DNA from: J027 sp034437655
Lineage (GTDB): Bacteria > Chloroflexota > Anaerolineae > Aggregatilineales > J027
Reading direction: 5' to 3'
Length of the DNA stretch: 64,000 bases
NCBI GenBank assembly: GCA_034437655.1
Contig: DAOTTU010000066.1
Location: forward strand, 56,602-120,601
Shown: in pieces, positions 25,272-34,251 of the stretch
Numbering within the stretch: position 1 is the first letter of the stretch
Layout of the letters: each line of letters begins with the position of its first letter
Notes under the pieces: generated by a model
Told to the model about the DNA's origin: nothing
What the model saw: the letters and a program-made list of their open reading frames with translations, nothing else
The model's database searches: none
Position numbers and translations under genes: made by a program

Positions 25272-27842
25272 CTACTCCTCAGGATTGAGTGCATCAGGGT
25301 TCACGTCATCCACAATGCCACCATTACTAGCAACATCGGGCGGCATATCATCAACAGGGATCACCTCTTCGTCATCACCGCCGAGTAACAACGCCACGCT
25401 CACAATCTGGTCCTGTTTATCCAGATGCATCAGTTTCACACCGCGCGCGGTACGGCCATAGGTACTGATGTCCTGTACAGCCGTACGCAGACTCAGCCCA
25501 TTCCGCGTGATCACCGTGAGGTCAACAGACCCATCAGTGATGACCCGTGCGCCAACAATGTTGCCTGTCTTGCTCATGTCACGGGCAATGGCACGAATCC
25601 CGCTACCGTAACGTCCCTGCCGCCGAAATTCGTCAAGTGCTGTCCGTTTGCTATAACCACGTTCGGTAATGACCAGTAGATCACCAGTTTGGTCTTCACT
25701 GCCAATGACGTCCATGCCTGCCAGCATATCATCGTCAGCAAGACGCATGGCCCGCACGCCACCGGCCGTACGCCCCATCACACGGACTTCGCTTTCGTGA
25801 AAACGAATAGATTGCCCTTGTTGCGTCACAAGTATCACTTCATCGTCGCCTGTCGTATAGCGAACCCACCCCAGATAGTCATCATCACCTAACGACATGG
25901 CAATCAACCCGGATGGACGGACACTTTCAAAGTCTTTGACCGACACCCGTTTGATGGAACCATGAACGGTACACATGATAAAGTACCCGTCAAGGTCATC
26001 AAAGGACTCAATTGCAGAAATGGCCGTGACACGCTCCTTCGGCCCGGTGGGTAGGATACTTTCAATCAACACGCCGCGCCCGGCACGCTTGTATTCTGGT
26101 AATTGATACGTCCGCAGGCTATAGACCTTCCCGTGATCGCTGAAAAACAGCAGGTGATCGAGAGAATTGGCGCGGAACAGATGCTCAACCACATCTTCAT
26201 CACGGGTGGCCATGCCCATTGCACCTTTACCGCCGCGTCGCTGCGCACGATAGATTTTCGCGGGTGTGCGCTTTACATACCCCCGTTGGGTCAGGCTCAC
26301 CAGCACTTCTTCGTCGCGCACCAATTCAGATTCATCGAAATCAACAGAGATGGAGGGGTCGTGCTGCGTGCGGCGTTCGTCACCATATTTTTCGGACAGT
26401 TCGTTAAGGTCATCGCGGATGAGGGCCAGCACCTTGCGCGGATGGGCGAGCAAGTCTTCAAGATACGCGATATAGTCGGTGACCTCTTGATACTCCTTTT
26501 CCAGCTCAAGTCGTTCCAGCGCAGCCAGGCGGCGTAGTTGCAGGTCAAGAATTGCGCGAGATTGGGCTTCACTGAGGTCAAAGCGTTCCATCAAAGCCTG
26601 CTGGGCATCACTGGCGCTTTCGGCCCCGCGAATAATCTCAATCACCAAATCAATATTGGTGATGGCTTTGAGCAACCCTTCTAAAATGTGAGCGCGTGCC
26701 TGCGCCTTGCCAAGTTCATAGCGCGACCGTCGTTCAATGATCTCGCGCCGATGGTCAATCCAGATACTCAGCAGCCGTTTCAGGCTCAGCAAGCGTGGCT
26801 GTTGATCAACGAGTGCCAACATTTGCACCCCGAAGGTCGTCTGCAATTGCGTGTATTTGAACAAACGGTTGATGACCATTGCAGGTTGTGCGCCCTGTCG
26901 CAATTCGATGACAATCCGCATCCCGTTTCGGTCAGACTCATCGCGCAGGCCGCTAATCGCACCAAGTTTGCCCTCGTTAGCCAGTGCTGCCATACGTTCG
27001 AGTGTGTTGGCTTTGTTAACCTGATAGGGGATTTCAGTCGCGACAATGCGATAGCGTTCATTGCTCATTTCTTCAACGTGCATCTTAGCCCGCATCACGA
27101 TACGGCCTTTGCCTGTTGCGTAGACCTCTTTTAGCTCATCGCCACCCATCAAGGCTGCGGTTGGGAAGTCTGGACCCTTGACGAACTGCATCAGATCATC
27201 AACCGTGACATTGCGAATGGCTTCATTAAAGTCATCGTCCTCCCCATCAATCATCAGGTCGATCAAATAATTGACAGCTTGCGCGATTTCAGTCAGGTTG
27301 TGGGGTGGAATATTGGTGGCCATCCCTACCGCAATGCCGCTGCTGCCATTGATGAGCAGGTTGGGCACGTTGGCCGGCAAGACGATGGGTTCTTCCAGCG
27401 AGCCATCAAAGTTTGGTGTGAAATCGACTGTCTCCGCTTCGATGTCACGCAGCATTTCTTCGGCAAGGCGCGACATGCGGGCCTCGGTGTAGCGCATCGC
27501 GGCTGGCGGGTCGCCGTCAACAGAGCCAAAATTACCCTGTCCGTCTACCAACATATACCGCAGCGAAAAGTCCTGCGCCATACGGGCCATGGCATCATAC
27601 ACCGCCCCATCACTGTGCGGATGGAACTTGCCCAACACCTCGCCAACGATACGGGCACTTTTACGGTGCGAACCGCTCGCACGAATGCCCATATCATGCA
27701 TTGCGTACAGGATGCGTCGGTGGACGGGCTTGAGTCCGTCGCGCGCGTCCGGTAAGGCACGGGCCACAATCACACTCATAGCGTAGTCTAAATAGGCACC
27801 ACGCATTTCTTCATCGATTTTTACAGCTCGAATACTATCCAT
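25272..27842 (-). CDS. gyrA: DNA gyrase subunit A
   Basis: The 856-residue protein is the breakage-reunion subunit of gyrase. The active-site Tyr is Tyr118 in AAMRYTEAR. The GyrA box QRRGGKG in the C-terminal wrapping domain distinguishes it from topoisomerase IV. The C-terminus is acidic. The quinolone-resistance region reads HPHSDGAVYD instead of the usual HPHGDSAVYD: residues corresponding to E. coli Gly81 and Ser83 are Ser77 and Gly79. The chosen ATG gives a typical N-terminus; a TTG 42 bases earlier, with GGAAAGGGG upstream, is an alternative. The upstream gap has TTGCTC-18-TATAGG as a possible promoter. lepB is downstream. Confidence 0.96.
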   Translation of the reverse strand: MDSIRAVKIDEEMRGAYLDYAMSVIVARALPDARDGLKPVHRRILYAMHDMGIRASGSHRKSARIVGEVLGKFHPHSDGAVYDAMARMAQDFSLRYMLVDGQGNFGSVDGDPPAAMRYTEARMSRLAEEMLRDIEAETVDFTPNFDGSLEEPIVLPANVPNLLINGSSGIAVGMATNIPPHNLTEIAQAVNYLIDLMIDGEDDDFNEAIRNVTVDDLMQFVKGPDFPTAALMGGDELKEVYATGKGRIVMRAKMHVEEMSNERYRIVATEIPYQVNKANTLERMAALANEGKLGAISGLRDESDRNGMRIVIELRQGAQPAMVINRLFKYTQLQTTFGVQMLALVDQQPRLLSLKRLLSIWIDHRREIIERRSRYELGKAQARAHILEGLLKAITNIDLVIEIIRGAESASDAQQALMERFDLSEAQSRAILDLQLRRLAALERLELEKEYQEVTDYIAYLEDLLAHPRKVLALIRDDLNELSEKYGDERRTQHDPSISVDFDESELVRDEEVLVSLTQRGYVKRTPAKIYRAQRRGGKGAMGMATRDEDVVEHLFRANSLDHLLFFSDHGKVYSLRTYQLPEYKRAGRGVLIESILPTGPKERVTAISAIESFDDLDGYFIMCTVHGSIKRVSVKDFESVRPSGLIAMSLGDDDYLGWVRYTTGDDEVILVTQQGQSIRFHESEVRVMGRTAGGVRAMRLADDDMLAGMDVIGSEDQTGDLLVITERGYSKRTALDEFRRQGRYGSGIRAIARDMSKTGNIVGARVITDGSVDLTVITRNGLSLRTAVQDISTYGRTARGVKLMHLDKQDQIVSVALLLGGDDEEVIPVDDMPPDVASNGGIVDDVNPDALNPEE

Positions 27843-28052
27843 CTCAGGCTTAAGCAGTCTGTTGGTCGCCAAATAGCGATACAACGCCGCTATAATCCCC
27901 TTTCCTATAGTTTTTCAATCGAAAGCGGAGCAAGGTCAACTATACAGTTTCTATCCTGTCAATTATAGCTTAACTGGGCGCTAAAATCCACCCACAGCCG
28001 TTACGCTAAACCCGCATGAAAACAGCATATTCAAGCCCTAACCCCCAACACA

Positions 28053-28080
28053 AAACAGCCCCACCGAGGCAGAGCTGTTT
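28053..28080 (-). terminator. Terminator of the thiolase-like gene
   Basis: Leftward, AAACAGC and GCTGTTT form a 7-base stem, followed by TTGTGTT. It lies 40 bases past the thiolase-like stop codon. The remaining gap up to gyrA (28081-28120 and 27885-28052) contains only this hairpin and gyrA upstream sequence. Confidence 0.6.
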
Positions 28081-28120
28081 GCTCGTGAATATTGTGTGCT
28101 TGAGGTGAAGAAAATTGGCG

Positions 28121-29278
28121 TTAGGGCCGGGCCAGCAAGTGTGCCACAGCGGTACTCCCCATCCCGCCAATATTGAGTGTCATACCCAGACCGGGTGTGG
28201 GTGTAATCTGATTACCCTCTGCCTGTTCTAGTAATTGCAGCGCAACTTCTGCTACTTGATAGACGCCTGTCGCGCCGACCGGGTTGCCGCGTGCTTTCAA
28301 GCCACCGAAGGTACTGATGGGCAAATTACCGTCAAGATTGATTGCCCCGTCCGCAGCCAGACGCCACCCGGCGCCACGCTCGGCAAAACCTGCCGCTTCA
28401 AGCTGAAGCGCACTCAAAATGGTGAAAGCGTCGTGCAATTCAAGCACATCCACGTCTGAAGGGGAACGCCCCACCTGTTCAAGCGCCCGCCCGGCAGCCG
28501 CGTTCACTGCGCCGAGAAACAGCAGGTCGTCGCGGTCGTGCAGGCTAAAGGCATCCGTTGCTACCGCGCTGCTGATAATATTGACCGCAGCGGCGTTAAG
28601 GTCACGAGCATAGTCGGTCCGGGTCAATATCAAGGCAGCGGCTCCGTCGGCTTCAGGGGCACCGTCAAAGAGGTTCACCGGGTCAGCAACCATCGGTGCC
28701 GAGGCAAAGCGGCCCGGCTTAATCAAGTTACGGAACATGGCCGACGGATTTTTATTGCCGTTGGCGTGGGCATTCATGCTGAAGCCTTCAAAATTCGCCA
28801 GTTCAACACCATGTTCGTGCATGTAGCGCCGCATCAACAATCCGGCCAGCGCGGCCGGGGTAGCGCCCTGAATGGCTTCATGCTCTGCATCAAGCGCGGT
28901 GGTCATCGCTGTTACACGGTCAGCAGCAACCTGATCCGTCACTTTTTCAACACCCAGCACCATCACCGTCCGTGCTGTATTGAGCATCATGGACGCCTGG
29001 CGCACTGCGATACCACCGGATGCATCGGCCGCTTCAACACGCAGCGCCTCGACGCCGCGCAGGCCAATATAATCGGCTAACAACGCTGAGAGATGTGTTT
29101 GCCCACTGACTGTCGCGCCGAATGCGTTCCCCACAACCACAGCGTCAATATCGTCCGGGCCAAGGCCAGCGTTTTCCATAGCGGCCCGGGCGGCTTCGAG
29201 CGCAATATCACGCAATGGACGATCCCAGTGTTCGCCAACGCCTGTCCGGCCTATCCCAATGATCGAAACGTCTTGCAT
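28121..29278 (-). CDS. Thiolase-fold protein lacking catalytic Cys and His
   Basis: The 385-residue protein has the archaeal/SCP2-type thiolase fold: SIIGIGRTGVGE at the start, PDDIDAVVVGNAFG, HDAFTILSALQLEAAGF (282-298) and a final NIGGMGSTAVAH. The position of the nucleophilic Cys reads VEAADASGG (Asp85), the usual GHPVGATG reads GNPVGATG (Asn332), and the HDCF motif reads HDAF. So it is not an ordinary condensing or thiolytic enzyme. Related proteins such as Ltp2-type retro-aldolases also lack the Cys, and may be a better guide. No DUF35 partner is next to it. AAAGGA is 8 bases before the ATG. Confidence 0.82.
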   Translation of the reverse strand: MQDVSIIGIGRTGVGEHWDRPLRDIALEAARAAMENAGLGPDDIDAVVVGNAFGATVSGQTHLSALLADYIGLRGVEALRVEAADASGGIAVRQASMMLNTARTVMVLGVEKVTDQVAADRVTAMTTALDAEHEAIQGATPAALAGLLMRRYMHEHGVELANFEGFSMNAHANGNKNPSAMFRNLIKPGRFASAPMVADPVNLFDGAPEADGAAALILTRTDYARDLNAAAVNIISSAVATDAFSLHDRDDLLFLGAVNAAAGRALEQVGRSPSDVDVLELHDAFTILSALQLEAAGFAERGAGWRLAADGAINLDGNLPISTFGGLKARGNPVGATGVYQVAEVALQLLEQAEGNQITPTPGLGMTLNIGGMGSTAVAHLLARP

Positions 29279-29395
29279 TATGCTTATCCTTTAGCTATTG
29301 CCTGATTTATCAACATCTGGCACGGTGTGTTTGTATTTAAGTTACACGCCGTTGCGTCAGTTTAACGCAAATCTAAAATAGGATGGACGCCCCAA

Positions 29396-31444
29396 CTAGG
29401 GGCGAGCGATTGCCAGAGCCAACGCCCGGCGGAACATCCGTGTTTCAAGTGGTTCCCACATATCAGCTAAACCCCAGCGCATTTCATCCGCTTTTTCACG
29501 CATAATCGTGGCCAATGCTTCAACAACAAAATCTTTCACATCCTGGAACCCTTCACCATCGCGGGCGTCTTCAGCATAGCGGGCCACGTCTTCGATGCGT
29601 TGCCAGGCTTGCACATAGTTCGAGAGTGGTTCCAATACCTGTAACACTTGCTCAACTTCAGTGCCGAGCAAACTGGCGCTGTATGTCAGCAAGTCGGTCA
29701 ACAAGCGCAGGTCAAGCTCAAAACTCGCCATCACTTCAAGCGTCAACATCTCAGAAAGGTCAGCATTCATCCCGGCGGCGTTGACAGTTTCAATAAGATG
29801 GCGTAATTCACCGAGGTAAGCCCAGGCCCGCACCCCAATCTGGCTGGCGAACGTCGTCGCTTCATCACCGGTTTTGATCGGATTCTGGACACTGGTCAAC
29901 CAACGTTGATAGCGACGGCTGCGCAGTGCGTTGCGCAATTCTTCAAACGCAACAGCAGATTTTTCAGCGTGATAAACGTGCAGCGTCTTCAACCCATGCA
30001 ACCCGGCGGGGTCATCGCGCTCAGGGTTAGTCTGGTCAAGCAGCGCTTCAGTGCGATCTTCGACTGTTGCATAGAACAACGCTTGCTGGATAAGCTTTGC
30101 CAACCAATCAGTATCATCACTAAAGACCTGGCGCGGCTTTGACCCCGGCAACAACCACAGCCAAATCCCTGTCAGGCGTTGAAATTCACGCCAGAGTGAC
30201 ACCAAAAGCCCGCTATCATTGCGTAAAATACGCCGAGACAGGTAATCTACGCGGGCGGTATAGTGTTCGCGCAAGCGGTTGCTTGCCTCAGCAGCCAAAT
30301 CATGGTCAGAAAGCGTCGGCAGATGCGGAATGTCTTCGACAACCTCATTGAGTTCTGCATCATCTTCTGCCATAAAGCGCAATTGTGGCACACTATATTG
30401 ACTATTCCACAATTCGCTATTGTTTTGGGCCTGCTGGGCATCCTGAGCAGCATCACGTCCGGTCAGCACAATATCAAACTCACCGGGGACTTCGTGCCAT
30501 TCAAGAATAACGGTGCGCTGCCCGCCGCTGCTGTCTAGCCCCAGGGCAACCCGGAACAATGCTGCGAGAATTTGCGTGGTGTCCTGCAAACTTTCTTCAA
30601 GTGATGTGAATGTTGCCACATTCGCCGGAATCAATGTCGGTACCTGTAGCGCTACCATTGCACCGAGCATCTGGCGTTCTTCGTGGCTCAGTTCATGAAA
30701 CTCATAATGCAGAATGATGGCAGCGCTCATTTCCGCGCACTTGTCCGGGTAAGCGACTTCAGCGATGTTATGCAAAAGCGCGGCTGCATGCAGCAAATCA
30801 CGGCAATGTACAGGTAACCGATGATGGTTGGAGGTAATATCAAATAGCTCACGGGCAAGCTGGCTGATGTGCCGCGCAGGCCGCATTTCCACGTCAAAGG
30901 CCGCCGCCAGCGCCCCCAAACTAAGTGCTTTGTCTGGGGAAGGGGCGTTTTCTGGCAAAAGCTGTTGTGGTTCAGGCTTCGTAGGACGTGGCTTTTCATC
31001 AACGGGCGTTGGTCGCGGCAATGCACCCTCGTCTGCGGGCAGTGCTGCTGGTGGTGCTGTTTCCGCAGGTGGCGTGGGTACGTCTGCTGGTTGTTCGGCT
31101 GGTGGCGGCGTGGGCGTAGTTTCTGGTCCTGGTTCAGCCGATGGTAACGGTGTAGAGACTGTCTGTGCCGGGCTTGCCTCTGGTTGCGGTGGCGCTGGGG
31201 ATGCGGGCACGCCTGTAACATCTTCGGGCAGTACCCCGGCAAACAGCGCGAGGCCTTCGTTTTCATACTGCTCGCGAACATCACGAATCACGGTAGTAGT
31301 GGCTCGCGTTGAGCGTGCAATCTGTTCATCGTCACGCCCCTGAGCTATTGCAAGCACAATTCGAGCGGTGACGCGATAGTCCGGGTTTTGTTCAGCCAGC
31401 CGGACCAATGCTTTGCGTACTGATTTATCGAGTGGTTTGGTCAT
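29396..31444 (-). CDS. HTH, HD-like and CHAD domain fusion protein
   Basis: The 682-residue protein has four parts. Residues 1-60: a homeodomain-like HTH (ARIVLAIAQGRDDEQIARSTRATTTVIRDVREQY). Residues 75-165: a Pro/Ala/Thr-rich linker. Residues 175-270: an HD-like helical domain related to the C-terminus of Ppx/GppA, with HCRDLLHAAALLHNIAE, where the metal Asp of HD is Asn. Residues about 385-680: a CHAD-like helical domain with conserved basic helices, for example LRNALRSRRYQRWL. CHAD domains bind polyphosphate, so a polyphosphate-linked regulator is plausible. No partner gene is adjacent. The ATG at 31444 is preferred to a TTG just before it. Confidence 0.72.
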   Translation of the reverse strand: MTKPLDKSVRKALVRLAEQNPDYRVTARIVLAIAQGRDDEQIARSTRATTTVIRDVREQYENEGLALFAGVLPEDVTGVPASPAPPQPEASPAQTVSTPLPSAEPGPETTPTPPPAEQPADVPTPPAETAPPAALPADEGALPRPTPVDEKPRPTKPEPQQLLPENAPSPDKALSLGALAAAFDVEMRPARHISQLARELFDITSNHHRLPVHCRDLLHAAALLHNIAEVAYPDKCAEMSAAIILHYEFHELSHEERQMLGAMVALQVPTLIPANVATFTSLEESLQDTTQILAALFRVALGLDSSGGQRTVILEWHEVPGEFDIVLTGRDAAQDAQQAQNNSELWNSQYSVPQLRFMAEDDAELNEVVEDIPHLPTLSDHDLAAEASNRLREHYTARVDYLSRRILRNDSGLLVSLWREFQRLTGIWLWLLPGSKPRQVFSDDTDWLAKLIQQALFYATVEDRTEALLDQTNPERDDPAGLHGLKTLHVYHAEKSAVAFEELRNALRSRRYQRWLTSVQNPIKTGDEATTFASQIGVRAWAYLGELRHLIETVNAAGMNADLSEMLTLEVMASFELDLRLLTDLLTYSASLLGTEVEQVLQVLEPLSNYVQAWQRIEDVARYAEDARDGEGFQDVKDFVVEALATIMREKADEMRWGLADMWEPLETRMFRRALALAIARP

Positions 31445-31519
31445 CAATCTTTGGATGCTATTATTATGAGAACAAGGTTCACAGTCAGTTTAACACGCAA
31501 TGTGTAAAGGGAACACGCC

Positions 31520-31921
31520 ATGTCATACAAAATTAATCACCTTGCTATTGTTGTCCCCAACCTGGACGAGGCGGTTGCCTTCTGGCAAGATGCCCTCGGA
31601 ATGCCGCTTGAACGCAAGGAAAGTAACCCCGGCGAGAACGTCAATATCGCGTTTATGGACGCTGGCAACAGCCACATTGAACTCCTTGAACCCAGCAACA
31701 CCGATAGCGGCATCGCCAAATACCTCGCCAAACGCGGCGCAGGGATGCACCATGTCTGTCTTGAAGTCGATGATATCGAGGCTGTTATGGCTCGGTTGGT
31801 GTCCAGAGGTGTTGAACTCATTAACGACGCCCCCAAAACGCGAGAAGATGGCACCCGCTATTGCTTTGTCCACCCGAAAAGCGCGTTCGGTGTGATGATC
31901 GAACTGTATGAAACTGCCTGA
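31520..31921 (+). CDS. mce: Methylmalonyl-CoA epimerase (vicinal oxygen chelate family)
   Basis: The 133-residue protein is a small metalloenzyme of the VOC superfamily. Metal ligands are visible as His7 (INHLAIVV), Glu in HIELLEP, His in GMHHVCLEV and Glu near the end in MIELYE. It interconverts (R)- and (S)-methylmalonyl-CoA in the propionate pathway. Start supported by AAAGGGA upstream. Its stop overlaps the next start by 14 bases. A glyoxalase of the same fold cannot be fully excluded. Confidence 0.85.
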   Translation: MSYKINHLAIVVPNLDEAVAFWQDALGMPLERKESNPGENVNIAFMDAGNSHIELLEPSNTDSGIAKYLAKRGAGMHHVCLEVDDIEAVMARLVSRGVELINDAPKTREDGTRYCFVHPKSAFGVMIELYETA

Positions 31922-32591
31922 CCGCTGGCGTTTAGTCCGGGTAGCGATGACGCTCAGTGTCGGTGCTGTTGTAGTGCTGGCACTGGGGCTAAGTCGTGGC
32001 GCTGCAAATCCGCCGCGTGCGGACGTCCTCTACTGGCATGATCAGAAGCTAGACTGGCTTGGTAACAATGCCGACCGACACAACGTCCCCGATCAATTGA
32101 CGACATTTACTGCGCCCCACCCTATCCCTGCCGGTCAGTTCTCCATCAACGTACAGGGTACGCTTTTCGCGGACGGGCCATCGCTGGCGGCGTGGGGCAT
32201 CTGGCTACACGTCAATAGCGACACTAAACTCCTGATTGGACTCAACGGGCACCAATACGTCACCGCGCGCTATTGCCCCATCAGACTCCCTGTTGCTGTG
32301 GAGGACTGTTCGCCTGCTGTTGAACCCGATCAGGGTATTCAAACCGTATGGAAATTCTTTCACTTGATTGCACCCATCAATACAGTCAACCAACTCGAAC
32401 TACACTACCTCCCTACTGAAAAACCCGACCGTCTGACAATTCGCTTCGCTGGTGAATGGATGTGGTCAATCATGTTCAACCGGCCGCAAACTGCGCTAAC
32501 GTGGGGGCTCTGGGCACAAAATCCGACACAAACCCGTACAGATGTACAGTGGACAGATGTCCGTGTTTGGGGCACGATGGGTCAAAAGTAG
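31908..32591 (+). CDS. Exported hypothetical protein
   Basis: The 227-residue protein has an uncleaved signal-anchor or signal peptide (residues 9-28), then a beta-rich domain with many Trp residues and a pattern like a concanavalin/DUF1349-type sandwich (AWGIWLHVNSDTKLLIGLNG, WMWSIMFNRP). I do not recognise a named family. The start codon overlaps mce, indicating translational coupling. Function unknown. Confidence 0.7.
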   Translation: MKLPDRWRLVRVAMTLSVGAVVVLALGLSRGAANPPRADVLYWHDQKLDWLGNNADRHNVPDQLTTFTAPHPIPAGQFSINVQGTLFADGPSLAAWGIWLHVNSDTKLLIGLNGHQYVTARYCPIRLPVAVEDCSPAVEPDQGIQTVWKFFHLIAPINTVNQLELHYLPTEKPDRLTIRFAGEWMWSIMFNRPQTALTWGLWAQNPTQTRTDVQWTDVRVWGTMGQK

Positions 32592-32608
32592 CATAATATC
32601 GACATTTC

Positions 32609-32637
32609 TTTACAATAGTGTAATAAGAAATTATGCA
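32609..32637 (+). promoter_or_regulatory. Possible promoter of the min cluster
   Basis: TTTACA (32609-32614) and TATGCA (32632-32637) with a 17-base spacer, 28 bases before the minC start. The -10 box is a weak match. Confidence 0.35.
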
Positions 32638-32664
32638 AAATTTTGTTGCAAGGGCCTGTTGACC

Positions 32665-33390
32665 ATGCAAGACCCACTCGAAATGAAAGGCATCCGCGAA
32701 GGTATTCTGGTGACAGCAAATACCAACGTTGATTGGGCGGCGATATTATTGGCACTCACGACGCGCATAGATAACCAGCTTACATTCTTCAAAGGTGCAA
32801 GCCTGGTACTGAGCCTTGACACCCGTGCTGTACAACGCGGAGAGCTTGAAAAACTACACAGCGCACTCATGGATCGCGGCGTGCAACTTGCGTGTGTACT
32901 CAGTGAAAGCGCCATGACACGAAGCGCTGCCCAACAGCTTGACATAGCGGTTGATCTGGCATCAGTAACTGAACAGCACCGCGTTGCTGCCAGCCAGCTT
33001 AATGGCATAGAACAACCGCAACCATTCCCTGAGCAGATGTTTGACAGCACCGTGCATGGTTCAGGGGGTATCCTTATCAAGCAAACCCTTCGCAGTGGGC
33101 GCATGGTACGCAGCACCGGCCATGTTATCGTGATTGGGGATGTAAACCCGGGTGCAGAAGTTATCGCGGGGGGCGATATTGTGATCTGGGGCAAGGCACG
33201 CGGCATGGTGCATGCGGGGGCCATGGGTGATGAAACGAGCGTGATCTGTGCGTTAGAACTGCAACCTACCCAGTTACGCATCGCCTCGCATATCAGCATT
33301 TCACCGCCCAAAGGTCGCCGCCGCCGCCCTCGGCCAGAACGGGCATTGGTTCGTGAGGGGCAAATTGAGGCCGAAACATGGGAAGCCTGA
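32665..33390 (+). CDS. minC: Septum site-determining protein MinC
   Basis: FtsZ inhibitor that blocks polar division, targeted to the membrane by MinD. The 241-residue protein starts MQDPLEMKGIREGILVTA and has the C-terminal right-handed beta-helix repeat, with GDVNPGAEVIAGGDIVIWGKARGMVHAG and ICALELQPTQLRIA. The C-terminal end carries a basic tail PKGRRRRPRPERA. A longer upstream extension is open but looks like noncoding sequence; ATG at 32665 fits the family. A TTTACA-17-TATGCA promoter may precede it. Confidence 0.92.
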   Translation: MQDPLEMKGIREGILVTANTNVDWAAILLALTTRIDNQLTFFKGASLVLSLDTRAVQRGELEKLHSALMDRGVQLACVLSESAMTRSAAQQLDIAVDLASVTEQHRVAASQLNGIEQPQPFPEQMFDSTVHGSGGILIKQTLRSGRMVRSTGHVIVIGDVNPGAEVIAGGDIVIWGKARGMVHAGAMGDETSVICALELQPTQLRIASHISISPPKGRRRRPRPERALVREGQIEAETWEA

Positions 33391-33415
33391 GTAAAATAGA
33401 CGCAGGGAGTAATCT

Positions 33416-34195
33416 ATGAGTGGACGGGTAATCACAGTAACATCCGGCAAAGGTGGTGTTGGCAAAACGACCACCACAGCCAATATCGCTATGGCACTGG
33501 CCAGTCTCAATCAGCGGGTTGTGGCGCTGGACGCAGATATTGGTTTGCGTAACCTTGACCTTGTGATGGGGCTTGAAAACCGAATTGTCTATGATCTGGT
33601 TGATGTCATTGAAGAACGTTGCTCGTTGCGACAGGCGATGGTCAAACACAAAGAGTATCCGCACCTGTATCTGGTGCCAGCCTCACAAACTCGCGATAAA
33701 ACCGCTGTTTCGCCGCAACACATGCGCACAATTGCCATGCAACTTAAGGAAACGAATGATATTATCTTAATTGACAGCCCGGCGGGTATTGAATGGGGTT
33801 TCAAGAACGCCATCGCATCAGCCGAAGAAGTCTTGATTGTTACCAATCCAGATGTCTCAGCTGTGCGCGATGCCGACCGCATTGTTGGCTTGATTGAAAC
33901 GCATGATATGCCGCTTAAAGTTCGCCTTATCGTTAACCGCCTGAAACCGGGGCTGATCAAACGTGGGGACATGATGTCTGTTGAAGATATTGTCGAACTG
34001 CTGTCGATCAAGTTACTGGGTGTTATTCCCGACGACGAAAATGTCATCCGTAGTAGCAACGAAGGCGTTGCGGTACAAGGCCAGGCTGGACAAGCATTCG
34101 AACACATTGCGCGGCGACTGCTTGGCGAGGAAGTGCCGATGATGGAGTTGAACTCAAGCCTGCTCGGCCGCTTCAGACGACTCTTTGGCAACTAG
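33416..34195 (+). CDS. minD: Septum site-determining ATPase MinD
   Basis: The 259-residue P-loop ATPase of the ParA/MinD family carries the deviant Walker A KGGVGKTTTTANIA near residues 11-24, and a C-terminal amphipathic membrane helix ending in LLGRFRRLF. It recruits MinC to the membrane and oscillates or is positioned by MinE. The start is supported by GGGAG 6 bases upstream. It lies in the order minC-minD-minE, the canonical order. Confidence 0.96.
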   Translation: MSGRVITVTSGKGGVGKTTTTANIAMALASLNQRVVALDADIGLRNLDLVMGLENRIVYDLVDVIEERCSLRQAMVKHKEYPHLYLVPASQTRDKTAVSPQHMRTIAMQLKETNDIILIDSPAGIEWGFKNAIASAEEVLIVTNPDVSAVRDADRIVGLIETHDMPLKVRLIVNRLKPGLIKRGDMMSVEDIVELLSIKLLGVIPDDENVIRSSNEGVAVQGQAGQAFEHIARRLLGEEVPMMELNSSLLGRFRRLFGN

Positions 34196-34251
34196 ACCCT
34201 GTAAAGTTTAAGGAGGAGACGCGTATCGGTTCAAGACTACGCGGTGAGACT

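Noticed and set aside
27279..27755. Long frames on the strand opposite to gyrA, also at 26103-26537.
   Set aside because: They are antisense to a highly conserved gene, follow its codon periodicity and lack family resemblance.
30828..31343. Glycine-rich 171-codon frame opposite the HTH-HD-CHAD gene.
   Set aside because: It is the complement of the Pro/Thr-rich linker and so a composition artefact.
32542..32664. N-terminal extension of minC.
   Set aside because: Overlaps the upstream gene and the possible promoter, and has no MinC similarity.
34209..34251. Possible ATC start of minE after a strong Shine-Dalgarno sequence.
   Set aside because: The MinE membrane-targeting start MTNLFDRFF begins at the ATG 34252, so an earlier start is unlikely.
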